Position numbers and translations under genes: made by a program. Of a DNA stretch of 64,000 nt, positions 21,361 through 34,620 are shown in pieces. The notes beneath the pieces are model-generated. The model saw only the letters and a list, made by a program, of their open reading frames with translations, made no database searches and was not told where the DNA came from. Source of the stretch: Budorcas taxicolor (Eukaryota > Chordata > Mammalia > Artiodactyla > Bovidae). The stretch is from positions 19,360,434 to 19,424,433 of the forward strand of contig NC_068934.1 in assembly GCF_023091745.1 (NCBI RefSeq), written 5' to 3'. The first letter of the stretch is position 1, and each line of letters opens with the position of its first letter.

Positions 21361-22508
21361 GGAAACTAGAACTGAGAACCCAGTGTTAGAAGCAGTGAGT
21401 TGCATCCCACTGTGTGACCATCACCCAATCCCCCTCCTTCTCTGGACCTCATATTCCCATGTATATGATGATGCGCAGGGTGTTGACTCTGTTCTAGTTG
21501 GAAATCTTGGTGAAGGAGTGAGTGGTCAGGATGTCCTGTGGGAGCAGTGGGAGTCTGAAGCTTCACAGCTGGACTGTCTGGCCTCACTGTCCTCAGCTCC
21601 AGCCCAGAGACGCTACCCATATGAAAGACTCGGGCCCTCAGATGGGGAAAGGAGCCAGAGGGTAGAGTCCAGGTGTGCCACAGAGCTGCTGTGCGAGGCA
21701 GGCTGTGGTTGGGACCAGACAGTGGGACAGCCAAGGAAGCCCAGGAGGTTGTCAGGTGTGTGGGGCTGGAATTGGAACTTTAAGAGCCTTAAGAATTGGA
21801 AACTCTTGTCCCAAATAAGATGATTCAGTGGAATTGGAACAGGGATACAAGAAGACATAGCCTTGGGGAACACAGAGTCTGGGCTGGGTAGAGAAGCAGC
21901 CCAGGGAAGTGCCTGAGAGGAAGACCAAGGAAGATGTGAGGAAAACCAGGTAACTGGGCCCATGGGGCGGAGGGGAAGTTGGAGGTCATGCCCTCTTTAC
22001 CAGAAGCCCCAGTTATGCCCTCCTGTGTCAGTGGTAGTACTCTGCCTTCTGGGCCCTTTGGTAGGAACTGCTCAGGCCCACACATCTGAGCATCAGTTAC
22101 CCCAGCACAGACTGCCACCCTGACTAAAGAGAACAAAGAGCATTTTTGAGGGAGGAAGTGGGTGGTAGCATCTGATGATGCTGAAAGACCAAGCACTAAA
22201 GAGTTGAATGGATTTAGGACTTTGTAACTAAAGTAAGGACTTTGTAACTCAGAGAGCAGTTTTGATGAAGAGATGAGAGGTAAGAAGTAGACACAGCAAA
22301 CATGGATAACCTCTCAAGACGTGTGGCCAGCAGGGTGGATGAAATGAGGATGGTGGTGGCTGACAGGGTCTCATGGAGTCTGGGTTTGGGGGCCTTTGTT
22401 AGAAGTACAGACAGAAAAGCCTACCCCTGCCTGTTCTTCCCTGTCACCGCTCACCATGGTTCTGGGATCGATGAGGCTTATCGCGTACTTGTTGATGGCA
22501 ATTAAGAG
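21361..22508. other. Unique, moderately GC-rich sequence, no gene recognised
   Basis: Overlapping frames of 116-146 codons on both strands (21383-21823 plus; 21366-21734 and 21613-21963 minus) look like chance ORFs in GC-rich DNA. They resemble no family I know and show no splice or repeat logic. 21380-21450 may be an ancient SINE relic. Confidence 0.4.
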
Positions 22509-22728
22509 AATCTTCCCAGGTGGCGCTAGTGATAAAGAACCCGCCTGCCAATGCAGGAGACAAATGCGGGTTCGATCCCTGGGTTGAAAAGATCCCCTGG
22601 AGGAGATCATGGCAACCCATTCTAGTGTTCTTGTCTGGAGAATCCCATGGATGGCAGAGCCTGGTGGGCTACGGTCCATAGAAGTGCAGAATTGGACATG
22701 ACTGAGCAACTTAGCATGCATGCACAGA
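22509..22728 (+). mobile_element. Bov-tA SINE, plus strand
   Basis: TCTTCCCAGGTGGCGCTAG head, GGGTTCGATCCCTGG B-box region, ATCCCATGGATGGCAGAGCC, and GACATGACTGAGCAACTTAGC end, followed by an A-rich stretch at 22753-22771. Confidence 0.9.
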
Positions 22729-23763
22729 AGTTTGGCTCTGTAGTTTGCTAGTAAAAAAAGAAAAAAAAAAATCCAGAACCCTTAGATGGGGAACTCAGAG
22801 CAGCAAATGTTCTGTATGTTTGGAGCAGGAATGAAGCTGCCCCCAACTGGGCTTAAGTTTGCTTTTCCTGCCACAACCTCATCGTTTCTGCCTCTGCTGG
22901 GTCCTCAGAACTATGGCAGATCCCTTAATGGGTCCCCAACAAACCCGGAATCAATTTCATTTCTTCTGTCCTTGTCTTTAGAAGTCTCTCACCTTTAAAA
23001 GGCCTTCTTGAACCCTATACTTGCCTCCAGGTGTACTTGGCTACCTCCCTCTCTCTTGCACAGCCAGGCTTCTCAAAGGGCCCTTGTCCTAGGTGTATAA
23101 CAAGGCCACCCATCCTCTCCATCCTGACCTCCAGCCCCTCATGCCCGTCTCTTCTCCATTCTCCTGCCCCTCAGATCCTGTCAGAGTGGGCTCAGGCCCC
23201 ATCATCCCTGTTCAAAATCCTCCAGTGCTGGGCATTGCCGGCAGGAAGAAACCTACCAGTCTTGTCTGCTCACTAACCTGCTTCTCACCAGTCTGCTTGC
23301 TTCACACCTCATGCCCGTCCACACTCAACCAATTGTACTTCCTGCCGAGGCCTGAGCTTACATCTCTGGGTCTTTGTTCAGGCCAAGCTGTCTGCCAGGA
23401 ACACTCCCCCAGGGTGTCCCTGGAAAGCTCAGGTGTTCCCTCTCCCAGGAAGCCTCAGCCTTCACAATCTGTTTGGGCCTCGCATCAGCTATTTTTTACT
23501 TTAGTATCTGACATTTCCTAACCATTAACACTTGAGCCAGCCTTTTGAGACTCAGGGGAAGCCTATGGGAGACTTAAAAAAAAAAGGACAAGGACACAGT
23601 GACTTCTTCATGGTTTTAAGAGGAGAGTCTGGGAGAATTTAGATGATGGATGAGTGGAGTTTGGAAGGTGAGGAGGGTGTTCCATGTAACCTTCCACAGG
23701 AAGGACTTTAGGATGTTTTTCTGTCCTTGTGATTGTAATCTTACAGTGGTATTTCTGAATCTC
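22729..23763. other. Mostly unique sequence, possible ancient repeat
   Basis: 22986-23480 is pyrimidine-rich with CCAGGAACACTCCCC and TTTGTTCAGGCCAAGCTGTCTG motifs that recall old L2/MIR-type repeats. The 142-codon frame at 23093-23521 has no recognisable domain and is not called. Confidence 0.35.
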
Positions 23764-24880
23764 TCAGTTCAGTTCAGTTCAGTTGCTCAGTCATGTCCAA
23801 CTCTTTGTGACCTCATGGACTGAAGCTTGCCAGGCTTCCCTGTCCATCACCAACTCCCGGAGCCTACTCAAATTCATGTCCAGCATGTCGGTGATGCCAT
23901 CCAGCCATCTCATCCTCTGTCGTCCCCTTCTCCTCCCGCCTTCAATCTTTCCCTGCATCAGGGTCTTTTCCAATGAGTCAGTTCTTTGCATGAGGTGGCC
24001 AAAGTATCAGAATTTCATCTTCAGCATCAGCCCTTCCAATGAATATTCAGGACTGATCTCCTTTAGGATGGACTGGTTGGATCTCCTTGCAGTCCAAGGG
24101 ACTCTCAAGAGTCTTCAACACCACAGTTCAAAGGCATCAATTCTTCGGTGCTCAACTTTCTTTATGGTCCAACTCTTACACCCATACATGACTACTGGGA
24201 AAACCATAGCTTTGACTAGACTGACCTTTATTGTTAAAGTAATGTCTCTGCTTTTTAATGTGCTGTCTAGGTTGGTCATAGCTTTTCTTCCAAGGAGCAA
24301 GCATCTTTTAAATTCATGGCTGCAGTTACCATCTGCAGTGATTTTGGAGCCCCCCAAAATAGTCTCTCACTGTTTCCACTGATTCCTCATTTATTTTCCA
24401 TGAAGTGGATGGGACCAAATGCCAATATCTTAGTTTTCTGAGTGTTGAGTTTTAAACCAACTTTTTCACTCTCCTCTTTCACTTTCATTAAGAGGCTCTT
24501 TAGTTCTTTGCCTCCTGCCATAAAAGTGTCATCTGCATATCTGAGGTTATTGATATTTCTCCTGGCAATCTTGATTCCAGCTTGTGCCTCATCCAGTCCA
24601 GCATTTCTCATGATGTACTCTGCATATAAGTTAAAAAGCAGAGTGACAATACACAGCCATGACATACTCCTTTCCTGATTTGGAACCAGTCTGTTGTTCT
24701 ATGTCCAGTTCTATCTGCTGCTTCCTGACCTGCATACAGATTTCTCAGAAGACAGGTCAGGTGGTCTGGTATTCCAGTCTTTTTCAGAATTTTCCACAGT
24801 TTGTGGTGATCCACATAGTCAAAGGCTTTGGCAAAGTCAGTAAGGCAAAAGTAGATGTTTTTCCAGAAGTCTCTTGCTTT

Positions 24881-25486
24881 TTAAATGATCCAGCGGATGT
24901 TGGCAATTTGATCTCTGGTTCCTCTGCCTTTTCTAAAACCAGCTTGAACATCTGGAAGTTCATGGTTCACGTATTGCAGAAGCCTGGCTTGGAGAATTTT
25001 GAGCGTTCCTTTACTAGCGTGTGAGATGAGTGCAGTTGTGCGGTAGTTTGAGCATTCTGTTGCATTGCCTTTCTTAGGGACTGGAATGAAAACTGACCTT
25101 TTCCAGTCCTGTGGCCACTGCTGAGTTTTCCAGGTTTGCTGGCATATTGAGTGCAGCACTTTCACAGCATTATCTTTCAGGATTTGAAGTAGCCCAACTG
25201 GAATTCCATTACCTCCACTAGCTTTGTTCATAGTGATGATTCCTAAGGCCCACTTGACTTCACATTCCAGGATGTCTGGCTCTAGGTGAGTGATCACACT
25301 ATTGTGGTTATCTCGGTCATGAAGATCTTTTTTGAATAGTTCTTCTGTGTATTCTTGCCATCTCTTCTTAATATTTTCTGCTTCTGTTAGGTCCATACAA
25401 TTTTTATCCTTTATTATTCTCATCTTTGCATGAAATGTTCCCTTGGTATCTATAATTTTCTTGAAGAGATCTCTAGTCTTTCCCAT
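24881..25486 (-). pseudogene. BovB linker and RT fingers fragment
   Basis: 201 open codons covering the inter-domain region and early RT: NKASGGNGIPVGLLQILKD (about residues 89-107), the fingers motif RSVFIPVPKKGNATECSNYR (about 130-149), then QAGFRKGRGTRDQIANIRWI at the end. It breaks before RT motif A. YADD is present downstream in a separate frame (24387-24665), where the following threonine pair is shortened to one. Confidence 0.8.
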
Positions 25487-25961
25487 TCTATTGTTTTCCT
25501 CTCTCTCTTTGCACTGATCACTGAGGAAGGCTTTCTATCTCTCCTTGCTATTGTTTGGAATTCTGCATTCAAATGGGTATATCTTTCCTTTGCCTTTAGC
25601 TTCTCTTCTTTTCTCAGCTATTTTTAAGGTCTCACCAGATAACCATTTTGCCTTTTTGCATTTCTTTTTCTTGGGGGTGGTCTTAATCACTGCCTCCTGT
25701 TCAATGTCAAACCTCCTCCATAGTTCTTCAGGCACTCTGTCTGTCAGCTCTAATCCCTTGATTCTATTTGTCACTTCCACTGTGTAATCGTAAGGGATTT
25801 GATTTAGGTCTTACCTGCATAGTCTTGTCATTTTCCCTACTTTCTTCAATTTAAGTCTGAATTTGGCAATAAGGAGTTCATGATCTGAGCCACAGTGAGC
25901 TCCCGGTCTTGTTTTTGTGAACTGTATAGAGCTTCTTCGTTTTTGGCTGCAAAGAATATAA

Positions 25962-26345
25962 TCAGTCTGATTTTGGTGTTGGCCATCTGGTGATGTCTAT
26001 GTGTAGAGTCTTTTCTTGTGTTGTTGGAAGGGTGTTTACTATGACCAGCATGTTCTCTTGGCAAAATTCTGTTATCCTTTGACTTGCTTCGTTTTGTACT
26101 CCAAGGCCAAATTTACCTGTTACTCCAGGTAGTTTTTGACTTCCTACTTTTGCATGCCAGTCCACTGTGGTGAAAAGGACATCTTTTTTGGGTGTTAGTT
26201 CCAGAAAGCCTTGTAGGTCTTCATAGAACCATTCAGCTTCAGCTTCTTCAGCATTACTGGTCAGGGCATAGACTTGGATTACTGTGATATTGAATGGTTT
26301 ACCTTGGAAACGAACAGAGATCATTCGGTTGTTTATGAGTTGCAT
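25962..26345 (-). pseudogene. BovB APE-type endonuclease fragment
   Basis: 127 open codons: GKPFNITVIQVYALTSNAEE (residues 15-34) and TTVDWHAKVGSQ (about 59-70), the block where related copies carry GDWxAKVG. Here the Gly before the Asp is Val, a change likely to be damaging. The domain nicks target DNA to prime reverse transcription. Confidence 0.78.
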
Positions 26346-26990
26346 CCAAGTACTGCATTTTGGACTCTTTTGTTGACTATGATAGCTACTCCATTTCTTT
26401 TAAGAAATTCTTGCCCACAGTGTAGATATAATGGTTATCTGAGTTAAACTCACCCATTCCAGTCCATTTTAGTTTGCCGATTCCTAAAATGTCGATGTTC
26501 ACTCTTGCCATCTCCTGTTTGACCACTTCCAATTTGCCTTGATTCATGGACCTAACATTCCAGGTTCTTATGCATTATTACTCTTTACAGCCTCAGACTT
26601 CACTTCCATCACCTGTCACATCCACAACTGGGTGTTGTTTTTGCTTTGGCTCCGTCTTTTCATTCTTTCTGGCGTTATTTCTCCACTTTTCTCCGGTGTC
26701 ATATGGGGCACCTACTGACCTGGGAAGTTCATCTTTCAGTGTCATACCTTTTTGCCTTTCATACTGTTCATAGGGTTCTCAAGGAGAGAATAATGAAGTG
26801 GTTTGCCATTCCTTCTCCAGTGGACCATGTTTTGTCGGAACTCTCTGCAATGACCCATCTGTCTTGGGTGGCCCTACATGGCATGGCTCATAGTTTCGTT
26901 GAGCTACACAAGGCCGTGGTCCATATGATCTGATTGGTTAGTTTTCTGTGACTGTGGTTTTCGTTCTCTCTGCCCTCTTAATGATAAGGA

Positions 26991-28000
26991 TAGACCAGTT
27001 TTAAAGCTGCCTTCCTTTTTTTTTTTCAAGCTGAAACACAGTTGACATAGAATCTTATGTTAGTTTTAGGTATGCTGCATAGTTGTTTGACATTTTCATA
27101 CATTAAGAAATTATCACCATGATAAGTCTAGTAACCGTCTTTCCTCATACAGTATTATTGACCATATTCCTTATACCCTTGACCTGTACACTTTATAAAT
27201 GGACCTCTTATTCCCCTTTACCTATTTCCTTCACCTTCCCACCCATCTCCACTATGGCAAGGGCCAGTTTATTCTGTCTGTCTGTGAGTCCTTTTTGTTT
27301 TATTTTTTTGTTAGGTTTGTTTTTCAGTTTCTACAAATGAATGAGATCACATGGTATTTGTCTTTCTTTGTCTGACGTTTCATTTAGCAGTTGTTGCAAT
27401 TGGCAAGATTTCATTCTTTCTTATGGCTTAAATATCCCATTGTGTATTTATACCACATCTTTGTTATCTATTCATCTGTTGGTGAAAACTCAGCTTGCTT
27501 CCAAAAATTGGTTATTGTAAATAAGGCTGCAGTGAGAATCGGGGTGCACATATCTCTTCCAATTAGAGTTTCAGTTTTCTTCAGGTAAATAATCAGGAGT
27601 GAATTTGCTTGGTCGTGTGGTAGTTTGATTTTTAATTTTTTGAAAAAACTTGGAAATGGCAACCCACTCCAGTACTCTTGCCTGGAAAATCCCATGGACC
27701 GAGGAGCCTGGTAGGCTACAGTCCATGGGGTCGCAAAGAGTCGGACACTACTGAGTGACTTCACTTCACTTCATACCATTTTTAGTAATGGCTGTATGAA
27801 TTTATATTTTTGTCAGCAGGGCATGAGAGTTCCATTTTCTCTACATCTTTGCCAATACTTATTATTATTATTATTATTGTAATAGCCATTCTGGTAAGCG
27901 TGAGGTAATATACACATACATACATATTAATATAATCATTTTAACTTGATAAGCCCTTAAGTTTGAACACATTTCAATCACCCTGTGTATATACTCCCAC
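26991..28000 (-). mobile_element. Old L1 3' end, minus strand, with a SINE inserted
   Basis: Starts with a T-rich run at 27018-27027 and GCTGAAACACAGTTGACATAGAATC (L1 3' UTR complement). It continues through the AATGAGATCACATGGTATTTG block (27340) and is resumed after a SINE at 27649-27772. ATT repeats lie at 27858-27881. Confidence 0.75.
27649..27772 (+). mobile_element. Bov-A SINE monomer, plus strand, 5'-truncated
   Basis: CTTGGAAATGGCAACCCACTCC to GAGTCGGACACTACTGAGTGACTTCACTTCACTTC, without the tRNA-derived head, inside the L1 3' region. Confidence 0.9.
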
Positions 28001-30128
28001 TCCCCTCCTTTAATGTTTTTGATATATTTTACAGTTTTTCTTTTGTTTGTATACCCCTTAATTACTTGTGAATGTAGATGATTTTACTGCTTTTGTCTTT
28101 TTACCGTCCTACTAGGTTTATAAGGCATTGATCTATCTACTCATTTTACTGGGTGCTTGGAAATGGCACCAGTAAAATCTTTCCAGTAAGAGTTTTCCTT
28201 TCATATTTTCATGTATCTTTTTGTAGTCTGTTTTTTCCCTCTTGAGAAGTCCCTTTAACATTTCTTATAAAGTTGGCTTAGTGCTACTGGACTCTTTTTG
28301 CTACTCCTTGTCTCCTTGTCTGTAAAACTGTTTATCTCTCATTTGTATATGAATGATAAATTTGCTAGGTAGAGTATTCTTGATTGTGGGTTTTTTCATT
28401 TCACCACTTTGAATATATTGTGCCACTGCCCCTGGCCTGCAGAGTTTCTGCTGAAGAGTCATGACTGTCTTATGGGAGTTCCCTTATACATAGCTCATTG
28501 CTCTTGCTGCTCTTAAGGTTCTCTTTTTATCTTCAATTTTGGCCAATTTTATCTTCAATTTTGGTATAATGTATCTTTGTGTGGATCTCTTTGGGTTCAT
28601 CTTATTTGGGACTTTTTATGCTTCCTGAGCTTGGGTGTCAGTTTCCTTCCCCAGGTTAAGGAAGGTTTTAGCTACTATTCTTCAAATAAATTCTCTGCCA
28701 CTTTCCCTCTCTATTCTTCTGGGACCCCTATAATGTGAATGTTAGTATACTTGATGTTGTCCCAGAAACCTCTAAAACTGCTCTCATTTTTTAAAATTCT
28801 TTTTTTTTCCTTTTTAGGTTAGGTGATTTTCTCTGTTTTGCCTTCCAGTTCAGTGATCCATGTCTCTGTATCATCTCATCTACTGTTGTTTCCTCTAGTG
28901 TATGTTTTACTTCAGTTATCATATTCTTCTGATCTGTTTCTTTGTATTTTCTAAGTCTTGGTTCAACTTCTCACTCTGTTCATGCATTCTCCTGAGTTCA
29001 CTGAACATCTTTATGATGATGATTTTTAACTCTTCATGGAGTGGATTCTTACCTACACTTAATTAGTTCTTTTTCTGAGGTGTTGTCTTGTTCCTTTCTT
29101 TGGACCATATCCCCTGATCCTCATTTTGCTCACTTCTCTGTGGTTTTTTCCTACATGTTCATTGTGTTGCTTACACTTCTTATCTTGGAGAAGTGACCTT
29201 ATGTAGCCAACACTCTGGCATCCAGCAGCATGCTCCCCTGTCTTTACCATAGTTAGATGCTCTAGGCTGCCCCCTTTGTGGGCCACTGTTGTGGCACAGA
29301 TGACTGTTGAGGGTGTGTGGATAGATAGGACTGGCCCTCAGCCTACTTGACTACCCTGCCTTTCAGCAGGCCTGGTAGCTACCTGCCCACTGGAGAGTGG
29401 AGGATACTTCCTGTATGGTTGGCTGCATGGCCTGGCTGGGGGATATGAGCTGTTGCTGTCCCATTGTTGTATTAGAAAGCCTCTGGTGCTAATTGGTGAC
29501 ATACAAGGAGGACTTGAAAGTGGATCTTGCCAGTGCCATTGTTATCTCAGTAGAAAAGCTCCCCAAATGTCTGCAACCTGCAGTACTTTCCCTTAAGAGA
29601 GTCCCAGTTGCCTCCTGCATCCCTGGGAGGCTCTTCAACATCAGCAAATGTGTCTGACTCAGCCTCTTTTCAAACTGCTGCCTCTGCACTGGAACTTAGG
29701 GTGTGTGAGCTTTTGAGTGTGTCCCTCTAATTAGAGTGAAGTCACTGTTTCCTCCAGCTCTCCTGTAGAAGGTCCACTGGTTTTCAAAGCCAGACTTTCT
29801 GGAGGCTCATCTTCCTGGTTCAGGACCCTCAGGATGGGTAGCCCAATGTGAAGCTTCAACCCCTTGCTCCTTAGGGAGAACTTATGCATTTATATTTCTC
29901 CTATTTGTGGGTTACTATCCCAGGGGAGCGGGTCTGACTTTACTGCATCTCTGCCCTTTCTACCCATCTTGTTGTGGTTCCTTCTCTGTATCTTTAGGTG
30001 TGGTAAGTCTTGCCTGGTAGTCTTCAGGTCATTTTCATAGATAATAGCTCTGTAAATTGTTGGGATTTTGCTGTGTTTGTGGAAGAAGGTGAGTTCAGTG
30101 TCTTCCGACTCCACTATCTTGGCCATCT
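28001..30128 (-). mobile_element. Old L1 5' region, minus strand, reaching the 5' terminus
   Basis: Contains the same text as 7290-7700 (TTTGAATATATTGTGCCACT; AGTTTCTG..GAAGAGTC). It ends at CCGACTCCACTATCTTGGCCATC (30104-30126), whose complement resembles the GCCAAGATGGCGGAGT start of mammalian L1 5' UTRs. So the element's 5' end is at about 30128. Confidence 0.7.
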
Positions 30129-32210
30129 CTAACCCTGAACTATTTTATTTCTAAAGGAAACCTTGTATCTTTGTTTTCTTTGATATCCGCAGCAACTCAT
30201 ATTTCGCTTGAGGAGGCTGAGGCTTAGAGAAAAGTAAACTGATTAAGGTTTCATACTTGGAAAGTGGCAGGGATGAGTGGAACTGTCTTCCTTAAACATG
30301 TACTACAGTATACTCTGTTGTTTCCAAACCAGCTTACACATCTGACTCACTCTTGATACTTTTCTAAAACACAGATGCCTGACTCCCAACCAAACTTTTG
30401 GAGTCAGAATTTCCAGAGGGGTAGTTTTGGGTCTGTAAGGGGATTTGGAAGATGAGAAAGAAGAGTACTTGGTGGGCTGTGTTAGTGGTTGAGGTTTGAG
30501 CTGGCAATGGTTAGAATGTCTGTGGCCATTATCTAATGCTGACCTGTAATGTGGCTTCAGTGTGTGCCTGGAGGGGGAGGAGTAAATGATTGCAAGAAGC
30601 TGTAATTGAGGGCCTCTCATCGTTGGTGCTGAGTTGCAGAATTCCATGTGGGAAGGCCTGGTTCTTATGGTTAGGATCTGGAGCCTTTGGTTTATTCTAT
30701 GAAGTCCTGTAGTATGTAGTTTAGAATTGTTTTCTGGCTGCATTTTCACAACCAAGGTGGAATTTTCTAAGCTTGGGGAGAGTTTAACAAAGTTGATTTA
30801 AAACCTGGACTAAGTCAGTGTTTATCGCTCTTGTTTGGAGCTTTTTTACTGCCTTGGGCTCAGGTTAGCTAAGAAGAACCTATGGGAGGGGCTTCTTGAA
30901 AATAAATCTTAAAAAAAGATAAACAAGGTCAATGATCTGGGGGGATTTTGTAGTGTCAGCCTCCTTTCCCATACTACCAGAAGCTAAATAGACTTGACCA
31001 AAGAAAGGATGGGTGGGGTTTCAGGCTTCTGTTTCCATTTTTATTTCCTCCAGCCTGTTAGCTCTGGTTTCATGAAATCATATGATTTGTTTATTTTTCC
31101 TCAGTCGTGGTTTCTTTGTCTTAATGAGTGGGTTGGGAAATCTTACTCTGACACTTTCCTTCATTAATGATAACTCATGTTTGTAAAGCTCTTTAAATTC
31201 AACAAAGCGCATACTTTTAAAAAAATCTTAGTTGATCCTTAATAAGAAGAGTAATAAAAATAATAGCAAATAGTACTAACATAATAGTAATAATCATAAA
31301 ATAGTAATAACTATAAAATAGCAATAACTGTGCTACTATTTATTGAGCGCCTGTTAGTTACCACATATTATATTAGGGTCTTTGATGTTTGTGAAATATA
31401 TCAGTTTTTCAAGGAAATGAATATTTCACTTTGTAGACAGCAAACTGAGCTAACTCAGTTTGAGTAACTTGCCCAGGGTCTTATAGTTAATATGACTGAT
31501 CTGGGATTATAGCTCTTCTCTATTATTCCAGACACCTCTCCACTGTACAACCCTGATACTCTTGTGCTCAGAGAGTCAAAAAGTTGCCCAATGTCACATG
31601 TTACATAGTTGCAATGAATGGAATCTGCACTTGGACTTTTGTGTTTCGACCTCTGGACTAGCTCTTTAATTCTTCTAACTCCTCAGACACCAGGTACTGT
31701 TTGAAGGCTCCCATCCTAGAGATGTTCAGACTAATGCCTTCAGTGGAACTGATTCGGTTAGTTCTTTAACTTATTTTAAAACAAATTTGCATTTAATGAC
31801 ATCCATTCATATTCATTTAGTCTGCAATATGAAGAAGACCCGGTGCATGTAGAAGAAGCTATGTTGGAGTTCAAACACTTAAGGTCAATGGTTATCACCA
31901 TTGACCACCCCTGACTTTGTGACCTTCGGTAAGTTTCTCTACCTTTCTTCATCTCAGTTATCTTACCTGTAGTATGGATATGTAATAATATTTATCTCAT
32001 AGATTAAATATTAGGCATATCAACCAACTATATGTTCAAGATTCTCTGAGTAGTAACACTTTAAAATATCCTGTTTGGGGTTTGTTCCTTTTGCAATGTT
32101 TCCACTTGTTGTTTGACAACCTCATGACCTTCACTTGGCTTCAATTTCTTTCTTATCTGTAAAATGAATACGTTGGATTAAATGACTTGTAAGGTCATAT
32201 ATAGCTCATG
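30129..32210 (+). repeat. Unique DNA with several MIR fragments
   Basis: MIR-like (plus) text: 30200-30290 (GAGGCTGAGGCTTAGAGAAAAG), 31310-31540 (TTATTGAGCGCCTGTTAG; GTAACTTGCCCAGGGTC), 31835-32010 and 32090-32200 (TCTTATCTGTAAAATGAATA). 30330-30430 resembles a MER5-type hAT relic. The 150-codon minus frame at 30303-30755 is not recognised and is probably chance. No gene called. Confidence 0.6.
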
Positions 32211-33464
32211 AACCATGATTGTTGGAGTTTCTTCCACTATACTGTTAAATCTTTATACAGAAAAATGCACCCTTCAGCAGTGTACAGCTCAGTGAACTGT
32301 CACATTGACTATACCCTGTGTGGCCACTATCTTGACCAACAAATACGATATAACCAGCCCCTCCTAAGCTCCCTGTGTTTTCCTTTTCACACATTAGCAT
32401 CTGTCTCCTTTGGAAGATAAACATCATGAATGAGTTTGCCTGTTTTTGAACTTTTTATACATAGGATCGTACAGTGTATATTCTTTTCTTTCCCTTCATT
32501 AAATTTAGCATTGGTTGTAAGGTATTTCTGTTTTTTTGTTCTCTTTTTCTATATATTGGTCAAAATTTTTCTTTGCTGTATAATATTCTGTTATAGGATT
32601 ATTATCCATTGTATAGTTGATGGATATAAAGTTCATTTAAGAAATAAAATCTTTTAAAAATAAAAATTAACTAAATTTTTATTGATGTATAGTTGATTTA
32701 CAGTGTTATGTTAGTTTCAGGTATACTTTCATATGTGTATATATATATTCTTTTTCAGATTCTTTTCCTTGATAGGTTACTGTAAGATATTGAATATAAT
32801 TCCCTGTACTGTATAGTAAGTCCTTCTTGTTTATCTTTTTTGTATACAGTAGTATATATCTGTTAATCCTAAACTCCTAATTTCTCTCCCCTTTCCTTTT
32901 CCAATTGGTAACCATAAATTTGTTTTCTGTGTTTGTGAGTCTATTTCTGTTGTCTAAATAAGTTCCTTTGTGTCATTTTTATATATTCCACATATAAGTG
33001 ATATCATATGATATTTATCTTTCTCTCTCTGACTTACTTCACACTGTATGATAGTCTCTGGGTCCAACCATGTTGCTGCAAATGGTTTTACGGTATTTCA
33101 TTCTCCTTTATGGCTTAAAATTTCCCACTCTGTGTATGTGCCACATCTCTGTCCATTCATCTGCCAGCGGACATTTAGCTGCCTCCATGTCTTTGCTACT
33201 GTTAATAGTGCTATTGTCAACACTGGGGTGGATATATCTTTTAAAATTAGAGTTTTCTTCCTTTCTGGATTTATGCTCAGGATACTCTTTTATGCTCTTA
33301 ATGGTATATTTGATAGATGCATGACATGGTGTCTTTGATAGAATTTTAATATAGTCAGATTTGTTAACTATTTCCTTTGTATTAAAAATGCTTTGTATTT
33401 TCTTTTTGAAATCTTAACCTACTCTAAGGTATGAAATTTTTCTTCTATTAGAATTTTCTTTTTT

Positions 33465-33536
33465 TTTTAAATTTTACTTTATTTTACTTTACAGTACTGT
33501 ATTGGTTTTGCCATACATCGACATGAATCTGCCTTG
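33465..33536 (-). mobile_element. Short ruminant L1 3' end, minus strand
   Basis: T-rich start, then TTTACAGTACTGTATTGGTTTTGCCATACATCGACATGAATC: the same 3' terminal text as 6270-6315, truncated after about 70 bases. Confidence 0.8.
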
Positions 33537-34246
33537 TGGTTGTATACTTGATCGTATTATCCATAAGCTGTCATAGTTCTGTTTCTTCCTTTCTAATCCT
33601 TCTTCTTTTTTCTTCTTTTACTTTCCTAATTGTATTGGCTAATGCCTTCAGTATTATGATGAACAGAAGTGGTGGTAGCGCATCCTTATCTTATTTCTAT
33701 TCTCAGAGGGAAAACTATGAACATATCACCATTTAGTACGGTGTTTGTTCTCGGATTTGTAGTAATTAGCTTTTATTAGATGAAGTAAATTCCCCTGTAA
33801 TCTCAGTTTACTAAGAAGTTTTAATCATAGTTGGATGTCAAATTTTAGTAAATCCTTTGTGGCATTAATTGATTTACATACATTTTCTTCTTTATTTTGT
33901 AAATATGGTCAATTATATTTTTTAAAGAAAATACTGAGATGCAATTCACGTACCACATAGTTCACCATCCCACAGTATAAAATTCAGTGGTTTTTAGTGT
34001 ATTACAAGATTGTATGAACATCGCAACTATCTAATTATAGTACATTTTCATCACCCTAAAAAGAAACCTTATAACCGTTAGTATCCGCATCTCATTTCTC
34101 CCTTATTCCAGCCCTTGCCAACCACTAATCTACTTTCCGTCTATGGATTTGCCTTTTCTGCATATTTTATATAAATTAAATAGAATATATGGCCTTTTGT
34201 GACTGGCTTCTTTCACTTAACTTAATGTTTTTAAGGTTCTTTCATG

Positions 34247-34452
34247 ACGGGCTTCCCTGCTAGCTCAGACAGTAAAGAGGCTGCCTGCCGTGTGGGAGAC
34301 CCAGGTTCAATCCCTGGGTCATGAAAATCCCTTGGAGAAGGAAATGGCAACCCTCTCCAGTATTCTTGCCTGGAAAATCCCTTGGACAGAGGAACCTGTC
34401 AGGCTACAGTCCATGGGGTCACAAAAAAGCTGGACAGGACCAAGTGACTTCA
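34247..34452 (+). mobile_element. Bov-tA SINE, plus strand
   Basis: GGGCTTCCCTGCTAGCTCAGACAG head, CCAGGTTCAATCCCTGGGTC B-box-like block, GGCTACAGTCCATGGGGTC and AAGTGACTTCAC end, inserted within an old L1. Confidence 0.92.
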
Positions 34453-34620
34453 CATGATGTATTAATAACAAGGATCTGGATTTCTTTCTTCCTTTCTTTT
34501 TCTGGACTGAATAACATTCCAGTATATGGCTGTATCACTTTTGATTTATCCATTCATCAGTTGAGGTACATTTGGGTTTCTGCTTTTTGACTCTTGAATA
34601 ATGTTGCTCTGAATATTTAT

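Larger units (their letters stand above)
23764..26990 (-). mobile_element. Most complete BovB in the window, minus strand
   Basis: About 3.2 kb read continuously from the 3' terminus (CAGTTCAGTTCAGTTGCTCAG at 23767) through RT, linker, endonuclease and leader to the 5' region near 26990 (GTTAGTTTTCTGTGACTGTGG). It lacks the GC-rich 5' array seen at 780-1410. Its coding sequence is split into several frames by stops and indels. It abuts an L1 3' end at about 27005. Confidence 0.9.
32211..34620 (-). mobile_element. Series of old L1 pieces, minus strand, with two later insertions
   Basis: 32211-32655, 32656-33350 (TTTATTGATGTATAGTTGATTTACAG 3' end complement), 33350-33890 and 33900-34620 (AATTCAGTGGTTTTTAGTGTATT) are separate L1 3' or ORF2 blocks of different ages. 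The frames are AT-rich noise. A short ruminant L1 end (33465-33536) and a Bov-tA SINE (34247-34452) lie inside. Confidence 0.65.

Noticed and set aside
21366..22196. Frames of 116-146 codons on both strands in GC-rich unique DNA
   Set aside because: They overlap each other on both strands and show no domain, repeat or splice logic. Likely chance.
23093..23521. 142-codon Pro/Ser/Leu-rich frame
   Set aside because: Lies in pyrimidine-rich sequence that looks like an ancient repeat; no recognisable domain.
30303..30755. 150-codon minus-strand frame
   Set aside because: No family resemblance and overlaps a probable hAT relic.
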